DNA of 5,822 nt, from NCBI GenBank assembly GCA_902779075.1, contig CACZAK010000426.1, positions 1 through 5,822 of the forward strand, written 5' to 3'. Positions within the stretch are counted from its first letter, which is position 1, and each line of letters opens with the position of its first letter. Source of the stretch: an uncultured bacterium. Lineage in GTDB: Bacteria; Verrucomicrobiota; Kiritimatiellia; RFP12; UBA1067. The notes beneath the pieces are model-generated. The model was not told where the DNA came from, did no database searches, and worked only from the letters and a program-made list of their open reading frames with translations. Shown here one piece after another: positions 5,596-5,822 of this stretch. The translations under genes were made by a program, and so were the position numbers.

Positions 5596-5606
5596 CCTGT
5601 CTAAAA
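5596..5606 (+). repeat. Partial extra right arm of the inverted repeat
   Basis: CCTGTCTAAAA repeats the terminal 11 bases of the right arm 23 bases after copy 2, followed by TAAAAC. It looks like a remnant or a partial duplication of the element end in the leader of the next gene. Confidence 0.5.
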
Positions 5607-5636
5607 TAAAACAAAGCTTAAAGGAAGGGAGAAAAC

Positions 5637-5822
5637 ATGAAAAAGATAATGACTGCCGTTGTTGGCTTGATGCTGCTGGGCGGGTGCAAGATGAAGGAGT
5701 TTTCTTCGTCGCCGTTCTACGAAGGAAACGAAGTGAAGTTCACTGGCGCGGTCGAGGATCGCGTCAACCTGTGGCCGGTCGCGTACTACCGCGAGCCCGT
5801 CGGATCGCTCGCCTGGCCGCTC
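5637..5822 (+). CDS. Predicted lipoprotein, N-terminal part (cut by window end)
   Basis: ATG 5637 follows AAGGAAGGGAG at 5621-5631. The first 62 residues are visible: a short signal KKIMTAVVGLMLLGGC with Cys17 as lipidated residue, then mature sequence starting KMKEFSSSPFYEGNEVKF. The segment RVNLWPVAYYREPVGSLAWP has a spaced W-P ... YY ... W-P pattern, which I associate loosely with uncharacterised exported proteins from PVC genomes; no function follows from it. GC content rises again compared with the two preceding lipoprotein genes. The third lipoprotein in a row supports a small envelope-protein cluster, but the repeat-rich 134-base gap before it means it may be expressed separately. Confidence 0.7.
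   Translation, partial: MKKIMTAVVGLMLLGGCKMKEFSSSPFYEGNEVKFTGAVEDRVNLWPVAYYREPVGSLAWPL

Overview
The window looks like a contig from an uncultured Gram-negative bacterium, most plausibly of the PVC group (Verrucomicrobiota/Kiritimatiellae-like). This is an inference from three things: several predicted lipoproteins with N-terminal lipoboxes, a lysophospholipid transporter-type MFS protein joined to a phospholipid acyltransferase, and an unusual density of short dispersed repeats of kinds I recall from such metagenome-derived genomes. No rRNA, tRNA or CRISPR is visible. All genes are on the + strand.

Left part (1-2175): the 3' end of a TetR/AcrR-type regulator with a CecR-like C-terminal domain, whose last residues are encoded by repeat DNA. 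It overlaps by ATGA an exported protein of unknown function (YceK-like N-terminal segment plus a probable small beta-sandwich domain). Then follows a lipoprotein alpha/beta hydrolase that is broken. It lacks about 30 central residues, and a second lesion near its end throws the catalytic histidine out of frame.

Middle part (2165-4131): an LplT-like MFS transporter whose frame runs into a 150-175 bp element with long inverted terminal arms and two strong internal hairpins. The acyltransferase catalytic domain continues on the far side in another frame. The likely ancestor was one MFS-PlsC fusion gene, split by insertion of a MITE/REP-like element. The regulator, exported protein, hydrolase and transporter/acyltransferase are tightly packed and were probably one envelope-lipid operon.

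Right part (4132-5822): a clearly different, AT-richer region with three predicted lipoproteins of unknown function (the last cut by the window edge). Two of them are preceded by copies of an approximately 86 bp inverted repeat built on the word ACAGGATTA. One copy also supplies the stop codon of the gene before it, and a tandem GCAAAG-type repeat precedes the other. The most notable signal is this layering of four repeat families at gene edges and inside a gene, together with two damaged genes. Misassembly at these repeats is the main alternative explanation. There is no gene-free stretch longer than 300 bases.
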